A program made the translations under genes and the position numbers. The notes under the pieces are model-generated. The model searched no databases. It worked only from the letters and a program-made list of their open reading frames with translations, and had not been told where the DNA came from. This document shows, piece by piece, positions 1-6,892 of a DNA stretch of 64,000 nt (its first letter is position 1; the number at the start of each line of letters is the position of its first letter). Origin of the DNA: Chitinophaga horti (GTDB lineage Bacteria; Bacteroidota; Bacteroidia; Chitinophagales; Chitinophagaceae); the NCBI RefSeq assembly GCF_022867795.2, contig NZ_CP107006.1, positions 6,014,001 to 6,078,000 of the forward strand, given 5' to 3'.

Positions 1-516
1 AACGCTGAAAGTGCTACAAACTTTGGTGCAGAGATAGAGTTCCGTAAGAAGCTCGACTTCTTCGGTCCTGAGTTCCTTAAGAACTTTGCCCTATTCGGTA
101 ATGCGGCATGGGTTAACAGTGAAGTGAAATTCCGCAAAGGATATATTGGTGTAACAGACAGGCCTATGTATGGTCAATCACCATACCTGGTAAATGCCGG
201 CCTTCAGTTTGATAACGAAACTTCCGGTACCAACGCATCTGTGTTGTTCAACCTGATCGGTCAGCGTATTGCGCAGGTAGGTAATGCTACAACGCCTAAT
301 ATCTGGGAAAATCCTCGTCCATTGCTCGACTTCCAGATTACGCAAAAAGTGTTTAAGAATGCCGATATCAAGTTTAGTGCAGCTGATATCCTGAATCAGA
401 AGGCTACCTTCTATTGGGGACAGGACAAGAAAAAGTATAACGAAGGTAAAGACCTGGTACTTTCACAGTTTACCTACGGAACCAATATCAGCGTAACATT
501 CAACTACAAGTTCTAG
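1..516 (+). CDS. TonB-dependent receptor, C-terminal end (5' truncated)
   Basis: The reading frame is open from base 1, so the gene begins upstream of the window and only about 171 residues are visible. They look like the last strands of an outer-membrane beta-barrel: alternating hydrophobic/polar strands, a segment reading NAESATNFGAEIEFRK typical of TonB-dependent receptor C-termini, and a final strand ending in Phe, the signal for Bam-dependent insertion. The family imports ligands across the outer membrane using TonB energy. The next gene, 75 bases downstream, encodes a large lipoprotein that probably works with it. The substrate cannot be told from this piece. Confidence 0.88.
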   Translation, partial: NAESATNFGAEIEFRKKLDFFGPEFLKNFALFGNAAWVNSEVKFRKGYIGVTDRPMYGQSPYLVNAGLQFDNETSGTNASVLFNLIGQRIAQVGNATTPNIWENPRPLLDFQITQKVFKNADIKFSAADILNQKATFYWGQDKKKYNEGKDLVLSQFTYGTNISVTFNYKF

Positions 517-591
517 TTGTTCACAATTATTTAAGATTGGCTTAACATACCCGTAATAAGTAAAGTAGAATTTCGTAATATAAATCAAGTT

Positions 592-2013
592 ATGATGAAA
601 AAAAGCTTAGTAGCGATCGCAGCATTAGCGATGATTATTGCCACCGCGTGCTCTGATAAGGATTCTGGTCCAAAACAAACCGCCGGAGACACACTGACAT
701 TGAAAGGGAACATCGACACCAGCATGACCCTGAAAGCTGGCCAGACTTACTTCCTCGAAGGACTGACTTTCTTTAGAAAAAATGCTGTTCTTACTATCGA
801 GCCGGGTGTAGTTGTTAAAGCCAGAAAAGGTACCAAAGCTACCCTGATCATTACTCGCGGTTCTAAAATTATGGCGGAAGGCACAGCTGCTAAACCTATC
901 GTCTTCACTTCTGCAGAAGCTGCGGGTGCACGTAACTACTCTGACTGGGGTGGTGTTGTATTGCTCGGTAAAGCTCCTGTAAATACCGCTTTCCTTGGTA
1001 CTGCTAACAGCAGGCAGATGGAAGGTCTGACCCAGGCTGACCTGGAGGCATATGCACAAGACGTTGTTGGTGGTGGTGACATCCCTACTGATAACTCAGG
1101 TATCCTGAAATACGTAAGGATCGAGTTTGCAGGTATCTCCCTGTCAACTCAGTCAAACTCTGAACTGAACTCTCTGACAATGGTTGGTGTAGGTAGCGGT
1201 ACTGTTATCGACTACGTACAGTGTTCTTTCGGCGGTGACGATGCTTTTGAATGGTTTGGTGGTACTGTAAACGCAAAACACCTGATCTCTTACCGTACAC
1301 TGGATGACGACTTCGATACAGATAACGGTTATAATGGTAAAGTTCAGTTTGGCCTGGCTATCCGCGATAAAGACATTTCTGACAAGGCGTTACCTGGTCA
1401 GTCTAATGGCTTCGAGTCTGACAACGATATCGACGGTTCTGATAATCCTCCATATACATCTCCCGTTTTCTCAAACATGACCATCGTAGGCCCATGGGCT
1501 ATCAACAACGGTGAGAACATTGGTTCCAACGTATTCCAGTGGGGTGTTTTCGTAAGAAGAGCAAGCCGCATGAACCTGTATAACAGCATCGTTGTAGGCT
1601 GGCCTTACGGTGTACTGTTCAACGGTGTTAAATCTGCCGCTGCTGCTATCGACGGTAACCTGGCAATGAAAAATAACATCATCACCGGTAGCACTATCGC
1701 TAACGTATCAACTGCCGGTGGCATCACTGCCGATTTCCGTGGTTGGTTCGCTAATGCAGCTAACGCAAACGACACTACGACTACTCTGGCTAACCTTAAG
1801 CTGGCTAAGCTGAGCGGCGTTAACGCTACAACTATGGCTGACCTGGATGCCCGTCCGATTGCTGGTTCTCCAGCACTGACTAAAGCGGCTTTCACTGATG
1901 CTAAAGTTGCTGACGCTTACTTCAATAAAGTACAGTACGTAGGTGCATTGAACGTTGGTGATACCTGGACTACAGGTTGGACTAACTTCGATCCTAAATC
2001 TGCTGCTTACTAA
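592..2013 (+). CDS. Large surface/periplasmic lipoprotein, probable beta-helix fold, partner of upstream receptor
   Basis: The 473-residue product starts with a lipoprotein signal (MMKKSLVAIAALAMIIATAC) and the acylated Cys is near residue 20. The mature part is rich in Gly, Asn, Asp and short beta-strand repeats with acidic turns such as DDAFEWFGG and DNDIDGSDN, which fits a right-handed parallel beta-helix. Repeated acidic turns could bind calcium; that is inference. It sits directly behind a TonB-dependent receptor gene, and a strong hairpin follows it, so the two probably form one transcript. Proteins like this often accompany receptors in Bacteroidota, but I know of no assigned activity. 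It is neither a transporter nor clearly a polysaccharide lyase. Confidence 0.8.
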   Translation: MMKKSLVAIAALAMIIATACSDKDSGPKQTAGDTLTLKGNIDTSMTLKAGQTYFLEGLTFFRKNAVLTIEPGVVVKARKGTKATLIITRGSKIMAEGTAAKPIVFTSAEAAGARNYSDWGGVVLLGKAPVNTAFLGTANSRQMEGLTQADLEAYAQDVVGGGDIPTDNSGILKYVRIEFAGISLSTQSNSELNSLTMVGVGSGTVIDYVQCSFGGDDAFEWFGGTVNAKHLISYRTLDDDFDTDNGYNGKVQFGLAIRDKDISDKALPGQSNGFESDNDIDGSDNPPYTSPVFSNMTIVGPWAINNGENIGSNVFQWGVFVRRASRMNLYNSIVVGWPYGVLFNGVKSAAAAIDGNLAMKNNIITGSTIANVSTAGGITADFRGWFANAANANDTTTTLANLKLAKLSGVNATTMADLDARPIAGSPALTKAAFTDAKVADAYFNKVQYVGALNVGDTWTTGWTNFDPKSAAY

Positions 2014-2051
2014 TAAGTACATAAGTATAAGTTTTCATAAGCTGTTTTTTG

Positions 2052-2084
2052 GAGGCTGGCCTTTTGGCCGGCCTCTTTGTTTGT
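2052..2084 (+). terminator. Intrinsic terminator after the lipoprotein gene
   Basis: A 10-bp stem (2052-2061 with 2066-2075, one G-T pair) and a TTTT loop are followed by a T-rich stretch. It closes the receptor-lipoprotein transcript. Confidence 0.8.
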
Positions 2085-2199
2085 TAGCTACCCTCTAATG
2101 TTAACTTTCTCGAAGATTGTAACTGACATTACGCTTACCCGCTTTATAATAGCAGAAGGTTCAAATACATTATAAACCCAATAATATCAACCCGACTTT

Positions 2200-2469
2200 A
2201 TGAAACTGATAATTCCTTTCGGTACCCTCGCTTTAATGCTTGCATTTGCATCCTGCGAAAAAGAAACGACACCCGAAGTTCGCGATCCCAATAGCCGGTT
2301 CTACGGAATATGGCAGGAAGTGGCGCTGCTTAACACCGAAATTCGGACTTCTATATTCCCTATACGTTCATTACAAGCTTCCTTCCATAATGCTCAAAGA
2401 TGTTCAAAGAATATCATTACTGACCTTGTTGGTGCGACAGTAACTTTATTGGGGGACTTATCGTTCTAA
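2200..2469 (+). CDS. Small lipoprotein, probably a truncated member of a tandem family
   Basis: The 89-residue product begins with a lipoprotein signal ending in FASC (Cys about residue 20). It then shows FYGIWQEVALLNT, which lines up with the starts of the next two genes (ITGEWHTLSYRH and LTGTWEAVAYRG). After about residue 45 the resemblance stops and the protein ends some 40 residues earlier than its neighbours. I read it as the first, degenerate copy of a three-gene tandem family of small lipocalin-like lipoproteins. No alternative frame restores the family's C-terminal half convincingly. Function unknown. Confidence 0.5.
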   Translation: MKLIIPFGTLALMLAFASCEKETTPEVRDPNSRFYGIWQEVALLNTEIRTSIFPIRSLQASFHNAQRCSKNIITDLVGATVTLLGDLSF

Positions 2470-2485
2470 TTGATAAATCCCCCGA
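2449..2485 (+). promoter_or_regulatory. Inverted repeat spanning the stop of the first small lipoprotein and the leader of the second
   Basis: Bases 2449-2462 and 2472-2485 are complementary over 14 positions with two imperfect pairs and a 9-nt loop. The stem covers the end of the upstream gene and stops six bases before the ATG at 2492. No T-run follows, so it is not a standard terminator; it could limit translation of the second gene. Confidence 0.45.
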
Positions 2486-2491
2486 TTCCGC

Positions 2492-2899
2492 ATGAAAAAA
2501 GCTTATCTACTACTGCTACTGACTTGCATGCTATTTATTGCCGCCTGTAAAAAAGAGGCTGCAACCCCGGAAAAGCGCATCACCGGCGAATGGCACACGC
2601 TCAGCTACAGGCACTTGTTCTCCTCCAGCACGCTCTGGCAAAACTTTTCCGGCATACGTATTACCTTTGGTTTTAAGCCTAACCAGGTATTTACGGTGGA
2701 CGGAGAGGCGCCGGTGAGGCCCGACGGCAAATGGAAGCTGACGAAACATATGGACGATTTCTATAACCTGGAAGTGACGACCGGCGATACGCTGCATCAA
2801 TACCACGCCAGGTTCTCACATAACGATACCCTCGAACTGTGGCCTGTTAAACAAACGATCGTTAATCAACTGGCGATCCTGCGACTGGTCCGTAAGTAA
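2492..2899 (+). CDS. Small lipocalin-like lipoprotein
   Basis: The 135-residue product has a lipoprotein signal (MKKAYLLLLLTCMLFIAAC) with the lipidated Cys at residue 19. The mature domain begins ITGEWHTLSYRH, a GxW motif at the start of a small beta-barrel as in lipocalin-like Bacteroidota lipoproteins, and ends LAILRLVRK. It is clearly related to the next gene (130 residues), which starts five bases after its stop, and more weakly to the preceding one. Expected location is the periplasmic face of a membrane. Ligand and function are unknown. Confidence 0.72.
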   Translation: MKKAYLLLLLTCMLFIAACKKEAATPEKRITGEWHTLSYRHLFSSSTLWQNFSGIRITFGFKPNQVFTVDGEAPVRPDGKWKLTKHMDDFYNLEVTTGDTLHQYHARFSHNDTLELWPVKQTIVNQLAILRLVRK

Positions 2900-2904
2900 A
2901 TTAT

Positions 2905-3297
2905 ATGCGCTACCTGTTATTATTACCGTGCTGCCTGCTGGCGACAGCTTGTTCAAAAACAAAAGACGCCGGCCCCAAACCGCTCACCGGTACATGGGAG
3001 GCTGTAGCTTACCGTGGAATGCAAACAAGCTTCATGTGGAGGGATTTGTCCGGGCCACGCATGACTTACCAGCTGAAAAGTAATGGACGATGGGTATCCT
3101 CCGGAACCCCGCTGAACATCACTTCCGGCATGTGGGAAGCACAGGAGAATTGGGGAGGTGGCTTTTCCCTTACACTAAAAACTGCCGACACATCCCGCTT
3201 TTTTATTGCGCGGGCCGGTGCTAATGACACCATGATCTGGAGTATTGAAACGGATGTAATGCCAGGTCCGGAGGGGTGGAAAATGGTAAAGCGGTAG
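2905..3297 (+). CDS. Small lipocalin-like lipoprotein, tandem paralog
   Basis: The 130-residue product has a lipoprotein signal ending TAC (Cys about residue 16), then LTGTWEAVAYRG and a predicted all-beta domain ending GWKMVKR. It shares the GxW start, the following S-G-R/P-hydrophobic pattern and the C-terminal basic end with the gene before it, so the two arose by tandem duplication. Five bases separate the genes and they are probably co-transcribed. Function unknown. Confidence 0.72.
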   Translation: MRYLLLLPCCLLATACSKTKDAGPKPLTGTWEAVAYRGMQTSFMWRDLSGPRMTYQLKSNGRWVSSGTPLNITSGMWEAQENWGGGFSLTLKTADTSRFFIARAGANDTMIWSIETDVMPGPEGWKMVKR

Positions 3298-3328
3298 AAT
3301 CAAGGGTGTATTAACTTATTGTTACCAA

Positions 3329-3360
3329 ATTGTTACGTTAACCTTTTCCGGCTATTTTTG
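3329..3360 (+). promoter_or_regulatory. Promoter of the porin gene
   Basis: TATTTTTG at 3353-3360 matches the Bacteroidota -7 element TAnnTTTG, with ATTG at 3329-3332 (20-base spacing) as a -33 element. The expected transcription start near 3367 makes the ATG at 3380 the likely start codon, not the ATG at 3371. Confidence 0.65.
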
Positions 3361-3379
3361 CGCAAATTCTATGTGTCGC

Positions 3380-4684
3380 ATGAAAAAAGCCGTGTTCCCG
3401 GTAATGCTCTGCCTGCTGCTTTCTATCAGCAGTGTTTCCCGCGCCCAGTTCCTGATGGACATGATCGATACTTCCACCGACGTGGGGAAGGGGATGTTCT
3501 CTATGTATAAAAATTTTAATTCCCTGCGACTGGGTGGTTATATGCAGCCGCAGTTCCAGATTGCGCAACGCCAGGGGGCAAAGGGATATGCCGGGGGCGA
3601 CTTCGCTCAACACGTGAACAATCGCTTCATGTTACGCCGGGGCCGTATCCGCGTAGACTACGAACGTTCCAATAAAGACAGTATGCCGGTGGTGCAGTTT
3701 GCTTTCCAGTTCGATGGAACAGAACGCGGCGTAAATATCCGTGACTTCTGGGGGCGCTTCTTCGAAAACAAATATGACATGTTCTCGCTTACAGCGGGCG
3801 TATTTCCCCGCCCGTTCGGCTACGAGATCAACCTGTCGTCCAGCGACCGTGAAACGCCGGAACGTGGCCGTATGTCACAAATCCTGATGCGGACGGAACG
3901 TGACCTGGGTGCAATGATCAGTTGGGAGCCGCGCCGGCGGAAGGACTTCTGGCGGAAGCTGAAAGTAGATGCCGGTTTTTTTAACGGACAGGGGCTGTCC
4001 GGAACAGCGGATTACGATAGCCATAAGGACTTTATCGCCCGTGCATACTTCCGCCAGCTGAAGGTTTCGCCTAAGATGCGGCTGTCTGTGGGCGCGTCGG
4101 TGCTACAGGGCGGCATGCAACAATTTACTCCTTACATCAATAAAATCCAGGGGAAAGCATTTGTCATCGATTCCACCGGGAATATAGATAAGGTAGCGCC
4201 ACGCCATTATTACGGCGCAGACGCTCAATTGCGGGTCGCCAATCGCGTTGGGTGGACGGAGTTCCGCGCCGAATATATCCGCGGTAAACAGACTGCCACG
4301 GCAGCGACAACCGAAACGCCGGGGAGCATTCCTATGGCGGGCGGCGTGCCCGCTCCGCTGTACATCCGTCCATTTGATGGTGCTTACTTCTATTACGTGC
4401 AACACCTGCATAGCCTCAAACATCAGCTGATTGTGAAGTACGACTGGTACGATCCCAATACAGAGGTGAAAGGAAAGGACATCGGCGATAATGTGGACGA
4501 TCGCTTTACAGCGGCGGATATAAAGTACAACACATTGGGCATTTGTTACTTGTATCACTTCAGCCCGCAACTGAAAATGTTCTTCAACTACGATATGGTA
4601 GATAATGAGGGAACGAGTTTGGAAGGGTATACAGATGATTTGAAGGATAACGTGTTTACATGCCGGTTACAATTCCGGTTCTAA
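3380..4684 (+). CDS. Phosphate-selective porin O/P family outer-membrane protein
   Basis: The product is about 434 residues from the ATG at 3380, with a Sec signal peptide (MKKAVFPVMLCLLLSISSVSRA). The rest is a beta-barrel with family features: LRLGGYMQPQFQ near the N-terminus, NRFMLRRGRIRVDY, FQFDGTERGVNIRDFW, and a last strand VFTCRLQFRF ending in Phe. OprO/OprP porins form outer-membrane channels preferring phosphate or other anions, though in Bacteroidota the family is broad and selectivity is not assured. The gene faces a PhoR/PhoB-like two-component pair, which supports a role in phosphate uptake but does not prove it. A bidirectional terminator follows. Confidence 0.85.
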   Translation: MKKAVFPVMLCLLLSISSVSRAQFLMDMIDTSTDVGKGMFSMYKNFNSLRLGGYMQPQFQIAQRQGAKGYAGGDFAQHVNNRFMLRRGRIRVDYERSNKDSMPVVQFAFQFDGTERGVNIRDFWGRFFENKYDMFSLTAGVFPRPFGYEINLSSSDRETPERGRMSQILMRTERDLGAMISWEPRRRKDFWRKLKVDAGFFNGQGLSGTADYDSHKDFIARAYFRQLKVSPKMRLSVGASVLQGGMQQFTPYINKIQGKAFVIDSTGNIDKVAPRHYYGADAQLRVANRVGWTEFRAEYIRGKQTATAATTETPGSIPMAGGVPAPLYIRPFDGAYFYYVQHLHSLKHQLIVKYDWYDPNTEVKGKDIGDNVDDRFTAADIKYNTLGICYLYHFSPQLKMFFNYDMVDNEGTSLEGYTDDLKDNVFTCRLQFRF

Positions 4685-4690
4685 AATAAG

Positions 4691-4720
4691 AAAGCCGCCG
4701 GTGATCCCGGCGGCTTTTTA
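4691..4720. terminator. Bidirectional terminator between porin and kinase genes
   Basis: A perfect 10-bp stem (4692-4701 with 4707-4716) is flanked by A-rich sequence on one side and a T-run on the other. It can stop transcripts from both converging genes. Confidence 0.8.
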
Positions 4721-4723
4721 TAT

Positions 4724-5833
4724 CTATTCTCTTACAGTTTCCAGTGTAAACCCAAACGTCGACCCCACGTCCGGCTTGCTCCTCACATTAATGGTTTGCC
4801 CATGCGCCTCAATAATGTGTTTTACGATGGCCAGCCCTAAACCGGTACCGCCAATATCGCGGCTACGCGCTTTGTCGGTGCGGTAAAACCTTTCGAATAC
4901 ACGCGGCAGGTGTTCTTCCTGCATGCCGATACCGTCATCGGATATCTCTACGAGCAGCGTTTTGCCATCCAGGTTATAAATGCTGGCTACCGTGCTGCCC
5001 TGTTGCTTGCCGTATTTGATAGAGTTGTCGATCAGGTTAATCAGTACCTGGCGTACTTTTTCCTTATCTGCCAACACTTGCACCGGCGCTTCACATCCTT
5101 TCTTGATACTGAATTTGATCTCTTTTTGTTTTGCCTTGAGCGAGAGGGTGTCAAATACATCGCGCACCAGGTCCTGGATGACGAATATCTCAGTATTGAT
5201 GGTCATTTCACCGCTCTCCAGTTTGGATATTTCGTCCAGGTCGTCGAGCAGTCCGCAAAGACGATCGATGTTCTTGGTGGCGTTTTTCAGGAACATCTTA
5301 TTCACGGTCGGGTCTTCCATGGCACCGTCCAGCAGGGTGTGGATATAACCTTGTACCGCGAAAATGGGTGTTTTCAATTCGTGCGAAAGGTTCATGAGGA
5401 ACTCCTTACGGAAAGCTTCGTTCCGGCGGAGGTTGTCCAGTTCTTCCTTTTTCTGGCTCGCCCACTTTTCTACGTCTTCACTTACTTCCTCAATAGTTTT
5501 GAGGGGCAGGATGTTTTTGTTGAAAAAGTCTTCCCGTTTGGTCGCTTTGGTTTGGTAGATGAACTTATAAATGAGTTTGATCTTCCGGTAGATGAAGTTC
5601 TGCAGCGTATACAGGTACAGGTAATACGCCACCAGGAAGGTCACCACGAAAGCGATGGCCACGGTTTTAATGTTCGGATCAATCAGCAAAGTACCGATAG
5701 CGGCCGCCACAGATAAGATCAGGGCGGTAAAAGCGGCCAGTTTTTGCGGTGATAGGTTTTTGGCTTTGAGCATACTCCAGAGTGAGTAATTGTTGTAATA
5801 CAGGGAAATTAAGTCAATTTTTTTATTTGCCAT
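4724..5833 (-). CDS. Membrane sensor histidine kinase, PhoR-like
   Basis: The product is about 369 residues from the ATG at 5833; the GTG nine bases upstream is less likely. Two membrane segments lie near residues 33-51 and 55-77. A charged linker follows, then a HisKA domain with FLMNLSHELKTPI (His about residue 151), and a HATPase domain with N box NLIDNSIKYG, G1 DDGIGM and G2 GGTGLGLAIVK. There is almost no periplasmic sensor region, which fits PhoR-type kinases that sense through partners. Its response regulator gene lies immediately upstream, 108 bases away on the same strand. The convergent porin suggests phosphate signalling; the true signal is not visible. Confidence 0.88.
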   Translation of the reverse strand: MANKKIDLISLYYNNYSLWSMLKAKNLSPQKLAAFTALILSVAAAIGTLLIDPNIKTVAIAFVVTFLVAYYLYLYTLQNFIYRKIKLIYKFIYQTKATKREDFFNKNILPLKTIEEVSEDVEKWASQKKEELDNLRRNEAFRKEFLMNLSHELKTPIFAVQGYIHTLLDGAMEDPTVNKMFLKNATKNIDRLCGLLDDLDEISKLESGEMTINTEIFVIQDLVRDVFDTLSLKAKQKEIKFSIKKGCEAPVQVLADKEKVRQVLINLIDNSIKYGKQQGSTVASIYNLDGKTLLVEISDDGIGMQEEHLPRVFERFYRTDKARSRDIGGTGLGLAIVKHIIEAHGQTINVRSKPDVGSTFGFTLETVRE

Positions 5834-5941
5834 AACAAGCACTTAGCGCCTTCACGTTTGTAAAGCTCCAAAAGTAGGTAAAAGAATAAACAAAGAAAGC
5901 GCATTACGCGCTCCCTTCCATATTAATATTTTATGTAAGCC

Positions 5942-6628
5942 TTACATCTCGAACTTGTAGCCCACGCCTTTTACGGTGGTAATCAGGTCGATACCGATCT
6001 TCTGGCGGATTTTGCGGATGTGTACGTCAATGGTACGGTCGCCCACGATTACTTCGGTGCCCCATACCTGGTTGAGAATCTCGTTGCGGAGAAATACGCG
6101 GCCGGGCTTGGAGGCCAGCAGCTGCAGCAACTCAAATTCTTTCTTTGCCAGTACAATTTCCTGGTCTTTATAGGTAACTGCAAACTTTTCGCGGTCGATG
6201 GTGAGGTCCCCGAGCAGCAGTTTGGTTTCTTCCTGTTTGTAGAGCCTGCGGAACAGCGCATTGATGCGGCTTACCAGCAATTTCGGCTTGATCGGTTTGG
6301 CGATATAATCGTCGGCACCCATGTTCAGTCCTTCGATTTCCGACTTTTCGTCGTTCAATGCAGTGAGGAAGAGGATCATGGTGTCTTTAAATTCAGGCAA
6401 CTTTCTCAGATCGCGGCAGGTATCGATACCATTTTTGTTAGGCATCATAATATCCAGCATGATCAGGTCCGGGCGGAAAATTTTCGCTTTCTGGATGGCT
6501 TCACTGCCATCTTTAGCGACTACCGTGTCATAGCCTGCACTTCTCAGGTTATAACTGATAATTTCAAGGATGTCCGTTTCATCATCAACTACCAGTATTT
6601 TTCCGGCTACCGCTTGGTCCATCATCAT
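5942..6628 (-). CDS. OmpR/PhoB-family response regulator
   Basis: The product is about 228 residues from the ATG at 6628. The receiver domain has the acidic pair VVDDE, the phosphorylated Asp in LIMLDIMMP (about residue 59) and Lys in IAKPIKP. A winged-helix DNA-binding domain follows, ending DRTIDVHIRKIRQKIG...GVGYKFEM. It is the partner of the histidine kinase downstream and closest in type to PhoB. An ATG at 6655 lies inside the promoter's -7 box, so one of the consecutive ATGs at 6628, 6625 or 6622 must be the start. Confidence 0.88.
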   Translation of the reverse strand: MMMDQAVAGKILVVDDETDILEIISYNLRSAGYDTVVAKDGSEAIQKAKIFRPDLIMLDIMMPNKNGIDTCRDLRKLPEFKDTMILFLTALNDEKSEIEGLNMGADDYIAKPIKPKLLVSRINALFRRLYKQEETKLLLGDLTIDREKFAVTYKDQEIVLAKKEFELLQLLASKPGRVFLRNEILNQVWGTEVIVGDRTIDVHIRKIRQKIGIDLITTVKGVGYKFEM

Positions 6629-6652
6629 AAACTTTAGTTTTAAAAGACGCTG

Positions 6653-6660
6653 CAAAATTA
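6653..6660 (-). promoter_or_regulatory. -7 element for the PhoB-like regulator
   Basis: On the reverse strand these bases read TAATTTTG, matching TAnnTTTG, about 25 bases before the start codon. No clear -33 TTTG is present. Confidence 0.5.
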
Positions 6661-6831
6661 GGCAGGATAGGGCGTGATTAATGGAATGATAACATTATAT
6701 AATTGTTAATTCAGGTCACTGCCTTAAGGTATTTATAGACAGCAAGTTACGGAAAAAATAAATGCCTGGATTTTACGATCTCAACCGCCCCTTGCGGACC
6801 TGCCATTTTTTCAGGGCCGGGCGTGGGCTGC

Positions 6832-6862
6832 TTTGACGGGGGCAAATTTGGTCGTAAATTTG
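6832..6862 (+). promoter_or_regulatory. Consensus Bacteroidota promoter for the caspase-like gene
   Basis: TTTG at 6832-6835 and TAAATTTG at 6855-6862 are separated by exactly 19 bases, a perfect TTTG-N19-TAnnTTTG promoter. The start site would fall near 6869, so the gene must begin at the ATG at 6893; the upstream TTG at 6833 lies inside the -33 box. Confidence 0.8.
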
Positions 6863-6892
6863 CAGTATAGAAGAGAGTGTAAATCATTATTA

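Noticed and set aside
6833..6892. Upstream TTG start for the caspase-like gene
   Set aside because: It sits in the -33 box of a consensus promoter, so it is not transcribed.
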